From NCBI GenBank assembly GCA_943329845.2, contig CALQFM020000049.1:1-33066 (forward strand): DNA of 33,066 bases, in the 5' to 3' direction. The stretch comes from Candidatus Kuenenia stuttgartensis (lineage in GTDB: Bacteria > Pseudomonadota > Alphaproteobacteria > SMXS01). The stretch's first letter is position 1, and every line of letters starts with the position of its first letter. The notes beneath the pieces were generated by a model. That model searched no databases, was not told the origin of the DNA, and was given only the letters and a program-made list of their open reading frames with translations. The position numbers and the translations under genes were made by a program. Below are positions 32,893 through 33,066 of the stretch, in pieces.

Positions 32893-33066
32893 CCCGAATT
32901 ATTCATCAGCCGGGCTATTCCGGGTCGGCGAACGTAGCTTAACCTACTGATTTGGTGTAGAGAATAGGCGCTTAGACCACTCTCGAACACCGGACAGAAA
33001 GTGCCACGCCCGCCATGGTCGACGATAGCGTTGCTGGTTTTGGATTCCCAGCTATTTGCCGCAAGA
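32893..33066 (+). mobile_element. IS1380-type element, left end (runs off window)
   Basis: From about 32893 the sequence starts CCCGAATTATTCATCAGCC, like the left end of IS1380-family elements, and continues ~120 bases non-coding to a transposase start. It follows the IS3-like fragment immediately, which suggests a second insertion into the first. The boundary is estimated from the start of the terminal-repeat-like sequence; target duplication and right end cannot be seen. Confidence 0.5.
33015..33066 (+). CDS. IS1380-family transposase, first 17 codons
   Basis: The last 52 bases hold an ATG followed by MVDDSVAGFGFPAICRK, cut by the window edge. IS1380-family transposases commonly begin with a short acidic stretch followed by F-P-A-x-x-R-K-K and then the AAFDGGR block, which would lie just outside. 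Only 17 residues support this, but the element-like DNA upstream agrees. Confidence 0.5.
   Translation, partial: MVDDSVAGFGFPAICRK

Noticed and set aside
1-33066. CRISPR arrays, rRNA genes, phage genes
   Set aside because: I saw no regularly spaced direct repeats, rRNA sequence or structural/packaging genes on either strand.

Overview
The window is GC-rich, densely coding DNA that looks like an alphaproteobacterial chromosome. Pointers are the order rpe / heparinase-like / purH close to rsmB, a 1,594-residue NAD-glutamate dehydrogenase of the 180-kDa class, a thioredoxin-TPR / Lon-N-domain / Trm112 / DUF971 operon, and a small heat-shock gene behind an RpoH-type promoter and a ROSE-like RNA thermometer. 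I cannot name a genus from the sequence.

Layout. 1-2253: an ExoD-family membrane protein (minus) and rsmB (plus). 2254-5822: what looks like an inserted block, a BrnT/BrnA toxin-antitoxin pair and a three-gene ABC export operon (adaptor, FtsX-type permease, LolD-like ATPase; minus). 5993-9948: rpe, a heparinase II/III-like protein and purH, tightly spaced on plus. 9961-14745: NAD-glutamate dehydrogenase (minus), convergent with purH. 14874-20721: a minus-strand cluster of a GNAT acetyltransferase, an RLAN/RimK-type ATP-grasp ligase and two tandem asparagine-synthetase-like paralogues that both lack the glutaminase cysteine; this is the best candidate for an uncharacterised pathway. 20825-20993: two halves of a small ORF that appear to be separated by one extra G. 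21056-25664: a class III CoA-transferase, a DUF4431 secreted protein, a dienelactone hydrolase, DUF3297, a TPR protein and a sulfotransferase. 25745-25954: tRNA-Gly(GCC) with its own promoter and terminator. 26119-28205: the cnoX-like / Lon-N / Trm112 / DUF971 operon. 28231-29845: a GlxA-type AraC regulator overlapping an isonitrile-hydratase-like DJ-1/PfpI gene. 29949-30057: a palindromic intergenic repeat. 30092-31333: asd with a threonine-rich candidate leader peptide and a hairpin that covers its ribosome-binding site. 31371-32028: an hsp20 gene with terminator, candidate ROSE thermometer and RpoH promoter. 32340-33066: an AT-rich stretch, then a TpsB outer-membrane transporter gene broken after about 79 codons by what looks like an IS3-type end, itself interrupted by an IS1380-type element that runs off the window.

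How the genes work together: most of the window is housekeeping (rRNA and tRNA modification, purine synthesis, pentose phosphate epimerisation, glutamate catabolism, aspartate-family amino acids, proteostasis). The accessory parts are the toxin-antitoxin/ABC block, the ligase cluster, the DUF4431 gene and the insertion-riddled right end. All assignments come from reading motifs and family resemblance by eye; no database search was possible.
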